Assembly (NCBI GenBank): GCA_004335635.1
Contig: QAXH01005530.1
Location: forward strand, 1 to 42,750
Source of the DNA: Chloromonas sp. AAM2
Taxonomy: Eukaryota; Chlorophyta; Chlorophyceae; Chlamydomonadales; Chlamydomonadaceae
DNA length: 42,750 nt
Direction: 5' to 3'
Of this stretch, positions 30,201 to 41,396 are shown in pieces (position 1 is the first letter of the stretch; each line of letters opens with the position of its first letter). Below the pieces are notes generated by a model, which worked only from the letters and a program-made list of their open reading frames with translations, did no database searches and was not told where the DNA came from. Made by a program: the position numbers and the translations under genes.

Positions 30201-32707
30201 GGTCAACATACAGGATGTCATCACACAAGATGTCGTGCAGGTCAACATACAGGATGTCATCACACAAGATGTCGTGCAGGTCAACATACAGGATGTCATC
30301 AAGTTTGAGTATCTGTGCTTACTGGCACTGCAGATAAAGTCGTCCTTGCTAGCCTTGTGCACGCTGCTAGGGCCAGTGGTGGGCCCCACCTCACAACTCC
30401 TGGTCACACAGGCACCTCACCTCCTGTGGAAGGTACGAGGCAGCAACACGAAGACGTGCAAAGTTGTGCAGTCTGTTTGATCAAGCGCATCTTGCGCGAA
30501 TCTGAGCATTTTTGAACTACCGTTAGCTTCAACACAGCTGCATGTCTAGTTCTTGTGCCTGTGCCACACCAGACTGGGCTGCAGTGACTCATGCCACCAC
30601 CAGGATGCCCACTGCACCTGAAGCACGCATACTGATGCGCTCTTCAGTTGTGATCTTGACATCATCACTGCAAACATCTCTGAATCATGCGTCACAACAC
30701 AGGTGGCACTGAGTGCCAGCAGAATAGCAATGCAGGCAAAAGCTACTCGCAGTGCATCAACACCACACAACTGCTGAGTTGTTGTCCGCCATGTTCTGCA
30801 CACGTGCATCGTATCGTACTGCCCATGTGGGCCTCGATAGCTAGGCAGGGCGTCGGCAGAGGGCACGAACATGCAGAAGTTGCACTCAAGGTGCTGGACT
30901 GGCCCACAGAACACAAAACACAAAAAGACAGCGTATGCCGGCAAAAGACAGCGTATGCCGACCTAGCTGTCGGGCAACTTTTCAAGGACAAAGCCATACA
31001 ACATTTCAAATGCCCACGCTGCGGACCAGAAGACGGCCAAAATTGTTGGCTTTGTACTGTTGAGGGGTGGTATTGTTCCATATATGTTACACCCACAAAG
31101 TGCTGTGATTGTTGCCCTGGTGCTGGGCTGTCCCTCGTGAACCACCCCTGGCCTTGCCTCGTGGTGCAGTCGCCTGAGCAGTTGGAGTGCGCCTTGGAAG
31201 AGCTCATGGACGTCACACACGTCACACCCAACCGCTTGGTCACAGCCATTGCACACCAGGTGCGACACGTGGTGCACGTGATGGCATATGATGTGCATAT
31301 GGTGTACATGTTGAGCAGGCTTTTTCACTTAAGCGAAGAATTGTTGTCACGTGCAAACAGAAGGGCAATCGACAGGAGTCATCTTCGATGCTCTTGACTT
31401 TTTCAACAGTTGATGTAGACAGCCTTGAACCTGGTGCTTGGCATTACCAAGTGTGTGATGTTTTTTCTTCTTCTTTTTTTTGCAGCCATCAATCCTAGCT
31501 CATCATCACCTCCCCCGCCTTCTTACCCTGTGGTCACACTTGACGGCCTGCATCACACCGTCCCCCACGTGGCGTGGCCAGCTGTCAGGCCTGGCTGGTG
31601 CTGACCTGGCAGTTGCCCTGCAGGCCTCACACAGTGTGATGGACGGGCTGCAGTACATGCAGGAGCGTGCACAGGACAAGCAGTACTCCCTGGCTCAGGC
31701 GGGTCGCAAATCACACTGCCTGGTCTGCCCTGCGACCTGCATCAGCCAATCCTAATCAACCAGCACCAATACCTAGGGGCATCTAACATCGCAATGAAAG
31801 TGCCAACAAATGCGCACAGCACCTGCCCGTGCCCTCTCGTTCAACCAGTGGTGATCACACCCTTGCGACGAGTACAATGGACAGGTCGCATGCTTTCCAA
31901 GTCAGCGACCTCAGCTGGATGGATCAGCCCGTGCTGACTAATAACCTTGTACCTGCCCATGCTGTGTGTTGGTGCTCAAAGGCGCTGGAGTTGTCTAGCC
32001 AAGGCCTGGGCCGGCGCTTCCGGCGCTGGCGTCAGCGACACCTGCTGCGGGGCCAATGGCACACCCTGCACCAGCACACGCTGTGCGGAGCTGCAAACCA
32101 GCATAGCCAGGGCACAGGCACAGCGGCGTGGGACAGCGTGCCAGGGCTGAGCGTTGGCCTGGCACATGCATGTGTGCTGCAACACTGCGCTGAGCTTCAG
32201 GTGCGAACATACGGCCAATGTCTCATGCATGCTGCAGCTTGAGGTCCGAACATGCGGCTTGACAAATTGCACAACAGTCGCTGCACGGAAGTGTTCAAGA
32301 AGTGTGCAGAGTAGAGGACACACCAGCAATGCCAAGCGGTGCATGTGGCTGATCGCATGTGTACAGTGCAGCAAGCCTTGTGGGCACTCCCTGTGTGGCA
32401 GTTGTGCAGTGGGAAAAGGTCTGCGGCTGAAGAGATCAAGCATGCACATCATGGTCCGAAGAATCAGTAGAGCGGGTGGTGTCGTGTGCATGCTGCCTCG
32501 GTGGCAAGAAAGACTCGCAGCAACAGGTCCGCTTATGCCGGTTGTTGCATGTGCTGATTCATGCAGGCCCAGGGCCGCAACGAGCGGACAGCTGTGCAAG
32601 AGCAGCAAGTATTACGTTTGTCTCTGAAGCTGGTGCGGAAGCACATGGAGCTTGAGCAGCCTTATCACTTCCAGCATTCAGTCCTGACTTCTCGCTCAGC
32701 GACATAG
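27219..32707 (+). CDS. Large Gln/Pro-rich protein of unknown function
   Basis: Not recognised. Exon 1 (27219-28643, 475 codons) is Gln/Pro/Ser/His rich and probably disordered to about residue 330. It then becomes more ordered (TAFDITPSPAVYHGGLRSS, ADLATWTGPLVPLYASGS, GMSRLESRQRFKRSEPRTV). Likely further exons, all phase 0: 28966-29328, 29730-29969, 30334-30432 (or starting at 30280), 31170-31259, 31486 to about 31700, and a last exon 32567-32707 (Gln/Leu/Lys-rich, ends HSVLTSRSAT). An exon ending at 32201 may lie between, because a phase-0 donor follows HCAELQ. The later exons hold amphipathic helices (DQLGTSVQAYLTAWLDYML, CALEELMDVTHVT, DGLQYMQERAQDKQYSLAQ). Total is above 850 residues. Exon 1 is well supported; the 3' structure is tentative. 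A scaffold role is conceivable but not shown. Confidence 0.6.
29324..29398 (+). repeat. 25-bp tandem repeat (3 copies) spanning a 5' splice site
   Basis: GGATGGTGGGTGAGCATGTG plus ATCTC repeats three times in perfect tandem. The first copy contains the end of exon 2 of the Gln/Pro-rich gene (ATG at 29326-29328) and its donor. The period is not a multiple of three, so use of a later donor shifts the frame. Confidence 0.88.
30196..30300 (+). repeat. 39-bp tandem repeat (2.7 copies) carrying a 3' splice site
   Basis: GTGCAGGTCAACATACAGGA... repeats at 30196-30234 and 30235-30273, with a partial copy at 30274-30300 that runs into the open frame of the next exon of the Gln/Pro-rich gene. Each copy offers a GTGCAG acceptor, and the 39-bp period keeps the frame, adding VQVNIQDVITQDV-type modules of 13 residues. 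Confidence 0.88.
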
Positions 32708-33660
32708 GATGCAAAGGCACAGACACATGGCCCACCTGAATGAATTACATTGACGTGCCTTGTGTTCCCTGAATTTGGCATGGCTGGGTTGGCCCTTGCG
32801 TACACTGCGAATGCATGCTCACTCCCATCCAATGGTCACACACTCATCTGACTAAAGTTCGTGTTTACAGAGGTCATGGTGCGCAACTTCTCCAGTCTGG
32901 AGCCCTATCAGGAGTTGGCCACACTGGGCTGGCCACCAGGACCCAGAAAAAGCCAGCAAACTGGGCCCGCTCTTCAGCTGTCGAGGATTGATATCGAGGG
33001 TTGTTACCACACTGGCCAGCAAAATGGGTCCGCTTGTCAGCTCGTCATTGACGCCTGACCGTGGGGTGTTTGCGGTCCCTGTCACGCAGTGAATTACGTG
33101 TGACGATGACGGTGCATGGGGTGCGAATGGAGCTGTTCTTACGTGGGTGCCAACATAAGATTACATGGATTTGGCCGCCTTATGCAAAACAGCGTGACTG
33201 TTCAATGAGATTCTGTAAAATGTCCATACGTTACACTGATGCATGGGCCCATCGGACAGGATTCAGCTGTCTGAACTTTTCTGTGCTCGTCGTACCTGCG
33301 CTGGTTGTGATGCTGACAACTTGCATGTGCTGAAGCTGCTGCTGTGTACTTGCAACTGACAGGAACTGCGGGAACAAGGCCGGAGAGGTGCGAGTGCTGT
33401 TGACCAACCAACGCTGTCTCCGCTGATGGCAACAACACATGTTTCTTTGACCTGGGCTCAAACTCATGCATATGGTTGTATTACGTGTGGCAGTTGGATG
33501 CAGGATAACGGTTGTGCAACATCATGAACACAACGTTGGTCGACAGATTCCTGCGTACATAAGCGCGGAGGGTCGCGAACAGTTCGCAAAATTTTCCTGC
33601 TGTTTACACATCTGCTGCATACCCCATTCTCCTCAGTCTCTATTCGTCGCTCCAAACGAC
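32708..33660. other. Intergenic region between the Gln/Pro-rich gene and NmrA-like gene 1
   Basis: No gene seen. It contains a 32-bp imperfect direct repeat (32952-32983 and 33015-33046, GCCAGCAAA(C/A)TGGG(C/T)CCGCT) and, at its end, the promoter and 5' UTR of the NmrA-like gene starting at 33661. Confidence 0.5.
33214..33218 (+). terminator. Candidate TGTAA poly(A) signal, Gln/Pro-rich gene
   Basis: TGTAA about 500 bases past the inferred stop at 32707. It is the nearest good candidate seen. Confidence 0.35.
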
Positions 33661-35659
33661 ATGCCAACTTCCGTCGGCATCATCGGTGCATCTGGTCTGC
33701 TGGGCAAGTACTTGGTCGAGGGATTTCTCGCCAATGGCTCTTACTCCGTGACGCTGCTAGCGCGCAAGGTAAGGCTGTACCTGCCTCTGATCTGAACTCA
33801 ATTACTCCCATTGTCAATTACTCCCGTTGCCTCATCGGCACAGTGGTATCTGAACCCCTCTGGGCCTAGGCTGTACTCCACACTTCTACACCTCACCACG
33901 TCAAGCGATACGGATCAAGCCTTTCACTAAGCACACCAAACGCTGTAGAGTAAGCCTCTCCTGCACGGCCAAAACCTTGTGCGATGCCTCGCATTCTGCC
34001 TGCTCGCAGGGTGGCAACCACGCTGCTCTCCAGCAGTGGGTACCCAAGGGCGCCAAGATCGTAGAAGCTGACTTTGAAGACGAAGCATCGCTCGTGGCTG
34101 CGCTGAAGGGTCAGTGCTTGACATCTGTATTGTACTCAACCCTAGCCTAACCCTACGCTATTCTGTGGCTTCCAGACGCCTTTCCTGGTTTCTCTCGTAG
34201 CTGCTGTTCCACTGCCAGACTGCCTCGCCATCTCAACGCCATTGTCACTGACTTGCAGGCCTGGACATCGTCGTGAGTGCGGCGGGCATGTCAGGCCTGG
34301 GGGCACAGGCATCAGTCATTAGGGCTGCCAAGGCTGCGGGCGTGCGTCGCTACGTGCCATCTGAGTTTAGCATGGACCCCGGCCGCCCTGGCATTAGGTG
34401 AGGCCCTTTGGCAGGACCTGTGGCAGGCTAGCCAATGCGACATAATACAGCAGCCATCGTAAACCCTCATACCTTCACTTCGGCTGACCGCACCTTGCCT
34501 CTTGCAGGGAGTACTTTCCTGCTTTACAAGACAAGTTTGCCACCAGAGATGTCCTGGAGGCTAGCGGTCTAGAGTACACCTACATCGTCACAGGAGGTTT
34601 CCTGGAAACAACGGTAGGACACTTCACCTTTGAAGGGCTCGCCACCCAGGCAAACTGTACACTGCTATGCTGACGGACACAGCAATGTGCACAACTCCCA
34701 TTTATGCAGTGCTGGCACCTTGGCTTATGGACAATTTACTGCCACACAATCCATGACGTACGACCTATCTGATGCTCTATGGCTGCAGTTCACCCCTGCG
34801 TTTTACTTTGACGTACCCAACGGCAAGGTCACCATAAAAGGCAACCCGGATGCGACATTCGCCATCACATCTAACAAGGACATTGCACGCTGGACATCCG
34901 CTGCTCTGCTAGACCCCATGTCAAAGTGGGTCATGTCCGGGGTGCATAACTCAACTTGCACATTATAGTGGGTTTATGGGGATGTTGGGTGCTGGCAACT
35001 TGCTGTTTTGAATTTGTCAGCACCAACTAGCTGCAAGGCGATTCACGCAAACCAGCAAGTTGAAAAACCAACTACAGCTGGTGATTTAGCTTTTTGTACG
35101 AAACGAAATCACATTGTCAGAACATTTCACTCGACGCAGGAACTCGACCATCTACCTCAAGGGTCAGGACATGACCATGAATCAGGCCGTGGCCACCATC
35201 GAGCAGGCCACAGGCAAGAAGCTGGAGGTGACCTACGTGAGCCCACAAGAACTGGACGAACAAATTGCTAATGCACCAAACCCGTTTGCAGCATTTCCGG
35301 ATATGCTGCTTAGAGCTGTCTCTGATGGCTGGTGAGTGGCTGGGCTGTTGAGAGGAAATGCATGTTGCTGATGTGCTGGGCTGATCTCATGACTTGCATT
35401 AAATGGATGGACCTTTACTGCTGACGCGTTTCTTTGGGTTGATCCAAGCGCCTGAGCTGCTATGATACCCACTAATCTACAAAACAGTCTGCAAATGGCC
35501 CTGGTTGGTGTGCCCCTAGGTCATCCCATCCTGACATCTTTTCTTGTACCCCTCATGTCTTGTCGCAGGGCCACAGTTCCCCAGCCCTGGGCCGGTCAGG
35601 ACGCACCCAGTGTGACACTGGAAACCTACGCACCCACAGCATCGTGGAAATGGGAGTAG
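33661..35659 (+). CDS. NmrA/isoflavone-reductase-like NAD(P)-binding protein, copy 1
   Basis: Exons 33661-33768, 34010-34109, 34259-34397, 34508-34613, 34789-34925, 35140-35331 and 35569-35659 join in phase and give 290 residues. The N-terminal Rossmann motif is GIIGASGLLG (GxxGxxG complete). AAKAAGVRRYVPSEF and GLEYTYIVTGGFLET are typical of the NmrA / isoflavone-reductase-like atypical short-chain dehydrogenase family. It then has FDVPNGKVTIKGNPD and ends ASWKWE. There is no signal peptide or membrane segment, so it is probably cytosolic. Members either reduce small molecules or sense NADP(H); the substrate is unknown. This is the intact member of the local trio and is convergent with copy 2. 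Confidence 0.93.
34137..34158 (+). repeat. Telomere-like CCCTAGCCTAACCCTA in NmrA copy 1 intron 2
   Basis: A short degenerate CCCTAA run lies in the intron after exon 2. The same position of copy 2 has a related run (38954-38975, minus), and the donor-side sequence GTGCTTGACAT is also shared, so the introns are homologous. Confidence 0.65.
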
Positions 35660-35757
35660 AGATGTGAGTAGAGGTGTGAGTCCCCTTACAAACGCAGCCC
35701 TGAACACTGATCAGATCTTGGGCCGGTCGGAAATAGGGACTATCGTTGTATACTGTA

Positions 35758-35762
35758 TGTAA
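35758..35762 (+). terminator. Candidate TGTAA poly(A) signal, NmrA copy 1
   Basis: TGTAA about 100 bases past the stop codon at 35657-35659. Confidence 0.5.
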
Positions 35763-36805
35763 ACAGTTCAAGTAACTTCACAGGCACGGTTGGGGCAGCC
35801 TTGGTTGCAGCTCTAGACATCGGATTATTCTGCATGCTATTCCTTGACTGAAACTTGGTTGCTTATCGTTTGCTTGGTTCAATCAAGCTTTCCTTTAGGC
35901 TAGTCTGCTAGTGGACTGCTCTGTCAGTATCAATGCTATTCATTCGTGGTCTTGTTGCAAGCCTTCAAAGCCATGCTCCTGATGTATCACGATTGCCATT
36001 CATGGGCCAAACCAGCTGTTGTAGGATTGCCTAGGGGTGATGAGGATCCATCATTTATGATTAGGTAGCTGCACAATCTGCAAAGCTTTCCTGGCTTGTT
36101 GCTCTTTCGTTGGTTTACGTATGCGACTTTCATGGTTTTGCGCAGCAGCCCGTGAGCTCTGTAACATATTCAGTGCGAACATTTGCTGCGTATGGTCAAG
36201 CTTGCGTTGCGGTGTCATCACCACTTCTACCAGCACGCAGTTTTTAGCATGATCGCCGTTCTTCACTTTCATATCCCGACAGTGAGCAGACATACACAAC
36301 AGCTCTTCTGTCAGCCAAATTTCAAGGAGGCAGCGTTCACCAGACTTCATCTGCCTGTTAATGTGCGGCAAAGACGCCAGGCACGCCACAGGCGGTCCCA
36401 GGTCTCCATTAGACGTTATTCAAAGCAGCTATTCAGCTTGCACTGGCTTTATTATTATTATGTATTATGCGTGGCTTCAATCATGACCTTGCTAGCAGCA
36501 CATCCAGTGTCGTAGCCGCTATTGCTTTATAGGCATCGGTGGACACCAACACGCCTGTTCGGAATACATATTGCATTGCCTGAACTGATGACATCAACCC
36601 CTCATGAGCTTGACCTGTTGGCTGTGACCTGAGAATGGTGGACCAGTTTTCGAGGCTTGGCTTTAATTGTGCAGTTGACCCAGTTATGTAAGTGACTCGG
36701 CATCAGGATGTCAGACTGTCAGGATGTGTTGTGACCGTGTGTCAAGTGTGCCACTACACTCTGGCCACCACATCTCATTGGACACACCGAGTCCGTCATA
36801 ACATT

Positions 36806-37086
36806 GACACTGTTCCAGTACTGGCAGTGCACCACACCACCGTCTACCAACACACGCACATACACCATGTCTCAGTGCCAGAAAACGCTTGTCCAGCACA
36901 CCACAGGCAACCAGCATCCAACATTGACACTGTCCCAGAATTGGTCACCACATTTTCTACCACTCCAAGTAGGGCACCACATCTTAGTCCCACGTGACAC
37001 TCATTCAGGCAAGGTCAGTGCACAACTCCACCACGTCACTGTACATCTCACAAAATTGTCCCAGAACTGGCAAACTTCTTTTTTTG
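36806..37086 (-). mobile_element. Degenerate copy of the foldback family
   Basis: The right end (37053-37086) is ATTGTCCCAGAACTGGCAAA plus CTT and poly-T, matching the right end of the element at 15451-15785. Two diverged internal copies, CATTGACACTGT(T/C)CCAG(T/A)A(C/T)TGG, lie near 36806 and 36920. No methyltransferase-like frame is present here. Confidence 0.6.
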
Positions 37087-37275
37087 CAGGCTACTGTCTA
37101 GTCAGGACAGGTGCTTTTGAAGCCAGGATGAACAATCAGGGTTTTGAGAAGCTGGCAAGCTGGCACACCTAGCCGAGGCATTCAGTCAACTCCTGAGTGA
37201 CAGTTATCAATTGATCTGAGTCTGCCTGAAGAGACTGAGCTGGGTCAAGTTCAAGTTGAGCCTGCAATTGAATAG

Positions 37276-37280
37276 TTACA
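37276..37280 (-). terminator. Candidate TGTAA poly(A) signal, NmrA copy 2
   Basis: TGTAA on the minus strand about 190 bases beyond the stop at 37470. Confidence 0.45.
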
Positions 37281-37469
37281 GCTGATACTACTAAGTCGGC
37301 TGGCACACAGCCTTTCAGCGCTGTGTAGCAGACAAAGCGCATTGCTAACCCTGGATACTGGTTTAGATTTGAGCAGACATTCCGCTCAAAAGTTCTAGCA
37401 TTTTCCCAACACATTGATCGCAACCACTTGCAGTTGTTAGTCCAGCTGCCACACATATACTATTCATTT

Positions 37470-39462
37470 TCACTCCCAGTTCCAGGTAGCCTTGGGAGCA
37501 AAACTGGCCAGTGTGACGCTGGGCTTGCCCTGCTTGGCCCACTTGTTAGGATGTCCGCCCCTGCATGTACGCAGTTTGCACAGCAACACAACGCCCATTA
37601 GCCGTTGACAAAAGCCACAAACATGCGGCTGCTTGCATGTGTTGAATGAGACCAGCTGGTCGACAGGGCATGCCATTCTGTGAAGGGCTGCCAGCAGGCT
37701 TTTTTGCCACAGCACGACCTTGAGCCCGTCACTTCCAACATGCCATGACTAACGCATGTGTGCCCCGCGTTCAGCCTTGGCACTCACCAGCCATCAGCGA
37801 TAGCTCCCAGCAACAAGTCCAGGGATGAGTCAGAAGTGTTTGGTGCATCGGCAATCTGTTCGTCAAGTTCTTCTTGGCTCACGTAAGTCACCTCCAGCTT
37901 CTTGCCTGTGGCCCGCTCAATGGTAGCCACGACCTGGTTGTAAGTGATTTCCTGGCCCTTCAGATGAACGGTTGCGTTCCTGCACAACCCAACAGTGGAC
38001 CAGTGTGCCTTTGATTGCCTATGCAGAAGCAACAAAGGCTTTGCATACAGCAGTGTACATAGTTTTCGAAAAGCTCAAGCCGGGCCTGATCCCACTTGCA
38101 TACCAGTGTTGAAGCATGCTGACCGTGTATGTGGCTTCATTCATGGTCTATCGCTTGCTGTTCCATGTATCATGTACATACTTTGATTTGCGGTGCAGCA
38201 GGGCAGCGGCCGTCCATCGGCCCACATCCTTCAGAGACGTGACCACAAAGGGCGTATCCGGGTTGCCCTTAATGGTGGCCTTGCCATGGGGTACGTCAAA
38301 ATTGAAGGCGGGTGTGAACTGCAACCACGGGAACAAGTCATGAAGTGCACGACATCCCTACTTTTGCCTGATAACACCCCAAACGCACAACTGCACATTG
38401 CCAAGATAGTCTGTTGTCAAGCCAGTCGCAGGCTTCTCACCGAAGATTGACAACAAATGGCATCACACACACACATGGTGCTCAGACTTGGCCTTAGCTT
38501 GCAGTTATGGCACACCTGTGTTTCCAGCAAGAATCCTGTGACGATGTACGTGTACTCTAGACCGCTGGCTTCCAGGGCATCTCTGGTGGCAAATTTGTCG
38601 TGTAAAGCCTCCCTGTACAGCAGAGCAAGGTCGGCCGAAGTGAAATAGGGATGTGCTGTCCATAGCATATATGGCAAGATGATCATGACACGACTGGTAC
38701 GGTAAGCTTGTGGTTACCATAGCAATCAGCAGAGTTGGTACCAGCTTGCTCACCTCATGCCAGGACGTCCAACGTCGACACCAAACTCAGACGGCACAAA
38801 GCGGCGCACGCCCGCAGCCTTGGCAGCTCTGATGACTGATGCCTGTGCCTCCAAGCCGGAGGTGCCAATCGCACTGACAACGATGTCCAGGCCTGCATCA
38901 CCGCCACAGGGTTGGCAAGACGGTGAAGCAGTGAGCCACAAGAGCGAGCATATGGTAGGGTTGGGCTAGGGTTGCCCAAAATCAAATGTCAAGCACTCGC
39001 TCTTCAACGGGTCCACGAGCTTCGCTTCATCCTCAAAATCAGCCACGACAACTTTAACGCCCTTGTCAGTCCACTTTTCCTGGAGAGCATCTATGTTGGC
39101 ACCCTGCGACGACAACAACGCAACCCCGTAACGTCGGTCGAGCTGTGAAGTCGCAGCAGAGTTGTATCGATGGCCGAGCCATCCGAGGCCAGAATCGTAG
39201 TGCTTAATTTGGGCATGTTTTAAACGCTACATATGACTCACATAAACGGACTGCTGGTAAGAGAAGCACGTGCCCTACTGCATGGAGTTCAGCTGCGAAG
39301 TCGACGTGGAACAGCCTGGAAAGCTAGTCATGGCAAGAGCATCACCTTGCGCATTAGCAGAGTCACGGAGTAATGGCCGTTGGCAAGGAAGCCCTCAACC
39401 AAGTATTTGCCCAGCAATTCAGAGGCACCGATGATGCCGACTCTCGACTGGCGGGCGCCCAT
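37470..39462 (-). CDS. NmrA/isoflavone-reductase-like protein, copy 2 (diverged)
   Basis: Exons (minus) 39346-39462, 39001-39103, 38754-38892, 38516-38612, 38182-38318, 37788-37979 and 37470-37560 give 291 residues with the same seven-exon structure as copy 1; several exon lengths are identical (139, 137, 192, 91). Three oddities suggest relaxed constraint or a new role. The dinucleotide-binding motif reads GIIGASELLG, so the third Gly of GxxGxxG is Glu. Exon 4 lacks the three codons for YFP present in both other copies. Intron 2 starts with GCGAGT, a GC donor, where copy 1 has GTCAGT. The frame is otherwise open to ATWNWE and stop, so it is probably still expressed. Substrate unknown. Confidence 0.9.
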
Positions 39463-41396
39463 CTGTCATGAAAGGAGGCTCTGTCTGAGGCTACGATACG
39501 GCCAATGAAGCAATCCCAACAAAGGAGCGGCATGCCAACGATGGCTTCTGGTTCAACGATGCAAGGAGTTTTTGTGGAAGGTTTCCGCATGAGTTCCAGA
39601 CGGATCACGAAGTCGCAAGTCACAGGGAACTGTATCCGCAGTATGTGCACGCATCGAAAGCAAAGCTTCACACATCACGGCAGATTTCATTGCATACATA
39701 AAAGCAAAAGGCACAGGCCGGTGGTGAGCGTATGATGAGAACATGCCAAGCTCGAGGATGCTGGTACAACGTGGCTTTTCTTAAACTCGGTCTTTGCGTC
39801 AGCCAGTGCAAAGATCAACACTTGGCATACTATCACGCAATTCTGGAACGGTACGCAACTATGCAAGCACAACTCAATACAAACAAAGTCTTGATAAATA
39901 TTTGAAATAAGCACAGGAAACCGACAAACGACTTCTACCAACGATAGCACGGAAGAGCGATCTCTGTTGTGATCTCCTCCTCAAACGAGCTGACATGCCA
40001 CATAGACGCTCGCTAGATGAACAAGCGTCAGTTGTGACCAGGGTCCATCATGCTGCCCTGTGGCCATGCACCAGCCCAGCGTCCAGACATTACACTGTAG
40101 TCATGGTTCAAATTTAAAATTGCATATCAGTGTGTGGACATGCAACAGTAAAGCATACGTGCTGGGCCAGTGCTTGCCGTGACCATCCCGTTCCAGCACC
40201 TGGCTCGTCCTCGGGCTACAGTCATCTCGGGGAAAGCCAGGCTTCTGAGCCGGTCACACCAATTCGTGCACAGACCCTGATTCTCGCTTTGACTTCCTGG
40301 AACCTTGAACAAGGTGATGGTGATCATGCTACAGCCTGGCGTCTCCAGCTGCTTCTACACCCGTTCAGGAGGGAGTGCACACCATGAAGCACGTCCAACG
40401 CAAACATCAACTGATTGCGCAAATTGCAAAAATTTATCCTAGTAAAGGGGAGTCTGACCGTGTCAGCAAGGGGAGGTGAGGCCCTTGTGGCCATCACCCC
40501 ACAGAACACCTTCTGAAAGCATCCCGTTAGCCATAAAAATGGCATGGTTTAAAAGGTTGTCAGGGTCAAGGTCAGTGTCAGAGCTAGTGCAATGTCAACT
40601 GTTGATGGCGAATTCCAGTCATTCAAGCGGCACTTTTTGCCATATGACGTCACTTCATGGCCCATTTAAGGACATGCCACACTGAAGCGATCACCCGAAA
40701 TGGAACTGGCATATCAAACAGTGACATATCAAGTCTATCGATTGTCATGGGCCAATCTTGCAGCCCTTCTCCTTGACGCCTTGCCGGTACCTTCTCTGCA
40801 AGTGCACGGTGATGCTTACAGCTTACTGGCGGTGTCAAACGATAAGCGACAGTGTCAAACAGTGTCCGCGACAGGCTCGGACATTGTCAAACAGTGTCTG
40901 CGACAGGCTCTGAGTGCCAAATGATGTCTGCGACAAGCTCTGACAGGCTCTGACGGTGTCTGCGACCGGTGGCGAAACTCACCGGTGGAAGCGCGGAGAC
41001 TCTGCGGAGACTGTGGAGACGGCTCCAAGCCTTGTACAATCGTGCCCTGCAATGCAGAATGGGATGTGATGACGAAATGTGATTTGCGCGAGGCCGACTG
41101 CTGTTCAAGGCATAAAGACTCCCATTCACCAACGCCCTCCAAGGCAGCCGAGGTCCTCCGGGGCGAAGAGGACGAGCGGTGTCCATATATGGCCACGGAT
41201 TTGACAGGTCACAAGCGTTTCTCTCACTCTGACGGAACTCTGACGACACATGAATCATCAATCTTGCGCCTCAGGCCTCTCAGCAATTCACGCTGTGTTT
41301 CATGCGAATGGGCAGCAAACATCATTTGCATCATGCATTAGAAAGCGTTCGGCAACACTGCACTTGAACTCCAGCGGCCAGCCCACGCATGACATT
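39463..41396. other. Intergenic region between NmrA copies 2 and 3
   Basis: 1.9 kb with no supportable gene. It should hold the promoter of copy 2 (near 39463-39700) and the 3' UTR of copy 3; TGTAA on the minus strand at 40815-40819 is a possible poly(A) signal for the latter. It includes the minisatellite at 40831-40969. Confidence 0.5.
40831..40969 (+). repeat. Degenerate ~30-bp minisatellite
   Basis: The unit (A/G)(G/T)TGTCAAACAGTGTCTGCG plus ACAGGCTCTG recurs about four times with drift, intergenic. Confidence 0.75.

Larger units (their letters stand above)
35660..37469. other. Convergent intergenic region between NmrA copies 1 and 2
   Basis: 1.8 kb without a supportable gene. It contains both 3' UTRs and the repeat block at 36806-37086. 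35763-36690 shows nothing recognisable. Confidence 0.5.
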
